Below, in pieces: positions 6,932 to 8,194 of a stretch of 8,194 nucleotides of DNA (the stretch's first letter is position 1; every line of letters begins with the position of its first letter). A model generated the notes under the pieces. That model had not been told where the DNA came from, did no database searches, and worked only from the letters and a program-made list of their open reading frames with translations. A program made the position numbers and the translations under genes. The DNA comes from an uncultured Caulobacteraceae bacterium. Its GTDB lineage: Bacteria; Pseudomonadota; Alphaproteobacteria; Caulobacterales; TH1-2. The stretch is taken from the NCBI GenBank assembly GCA_937967425.1, contig CALBST010000335.1, positions 1-8,194 of the forward strand, read 5' to 3'.

Positions 6932-8194
<1,263 letters not shown>

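Overview
This is a gene-dense, GC-rich window that reads as the chromosome of an alphaproteobacterium. Evidence for that is the short signal peptides ending in A-x-A-Q, the type-2 ferredoxin/flavodoxin-NADP+ reductase followed directly by a CysK with an alphaproteobacterial-looking N-terminus, and the codon bias to G/C in the third position. A Caulobacterales/Hyphomonadaceae-like host is a guess. I see no mobile elements, CRISPR arrays, tRNA or rRNA. No stretch over 300 bp lacks a gene.

Layout. (1) Minus-strand operon, positions 3767 down to 1: a soluble sphingosine-1-phosphate-lyase-like PLP enzyme, then (3 bp gap) a 2-hydroxychromene-2-carboxylate isomerase/kappa-GST-like protein, then (about 105 bp gap) a large secreted esterase with two tandem PHB-depolymerase/feruloyl-esterase-type domains. 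The esterase gene runs off the left edge of the window, so it has no stop here and is easy to miss. (2) Plus strand, 3886-4938: a secreted protein divergent from the lyase, with a CotH-kinase-like motif order. (3) Minus-strand pair, 6895 down to 4935: a beta-propeller lipoprotein and a periplasmic Shewanella-like PPP phosphatase, joined by an ATGA overlap. (4) Plus strand, 7067 to the right edge: type-2 ferredoxin-NADP+ reductase and the start of cysteine synthase, again joined by an ATGA overlap.

How the genes may work together. The reductase-cysK pair plausibly links reduced ferredoxin/flavodoxin supply to sulfur assimilation. The lyase-isomerase pair may cleave a phosphorylated long-chain amine and process the product. 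The exported proteins (esterase, CotH-like protein, phosphatase, lipoprotein) suggest a cell-envelope or periplasmic hydrolysis theme. These links are inferred from gene order.

Most notable points: the first esterase domain has Asp where the catalytic Ser should be, while the second domain keeps a full triad; the CotH-like secreted protein carries N-x-D and D-F-D motifs; and the two divergent spacers each hold a compact repeat that could be an operator. I found nothing that I can defend as a wholly new multi-gene system.
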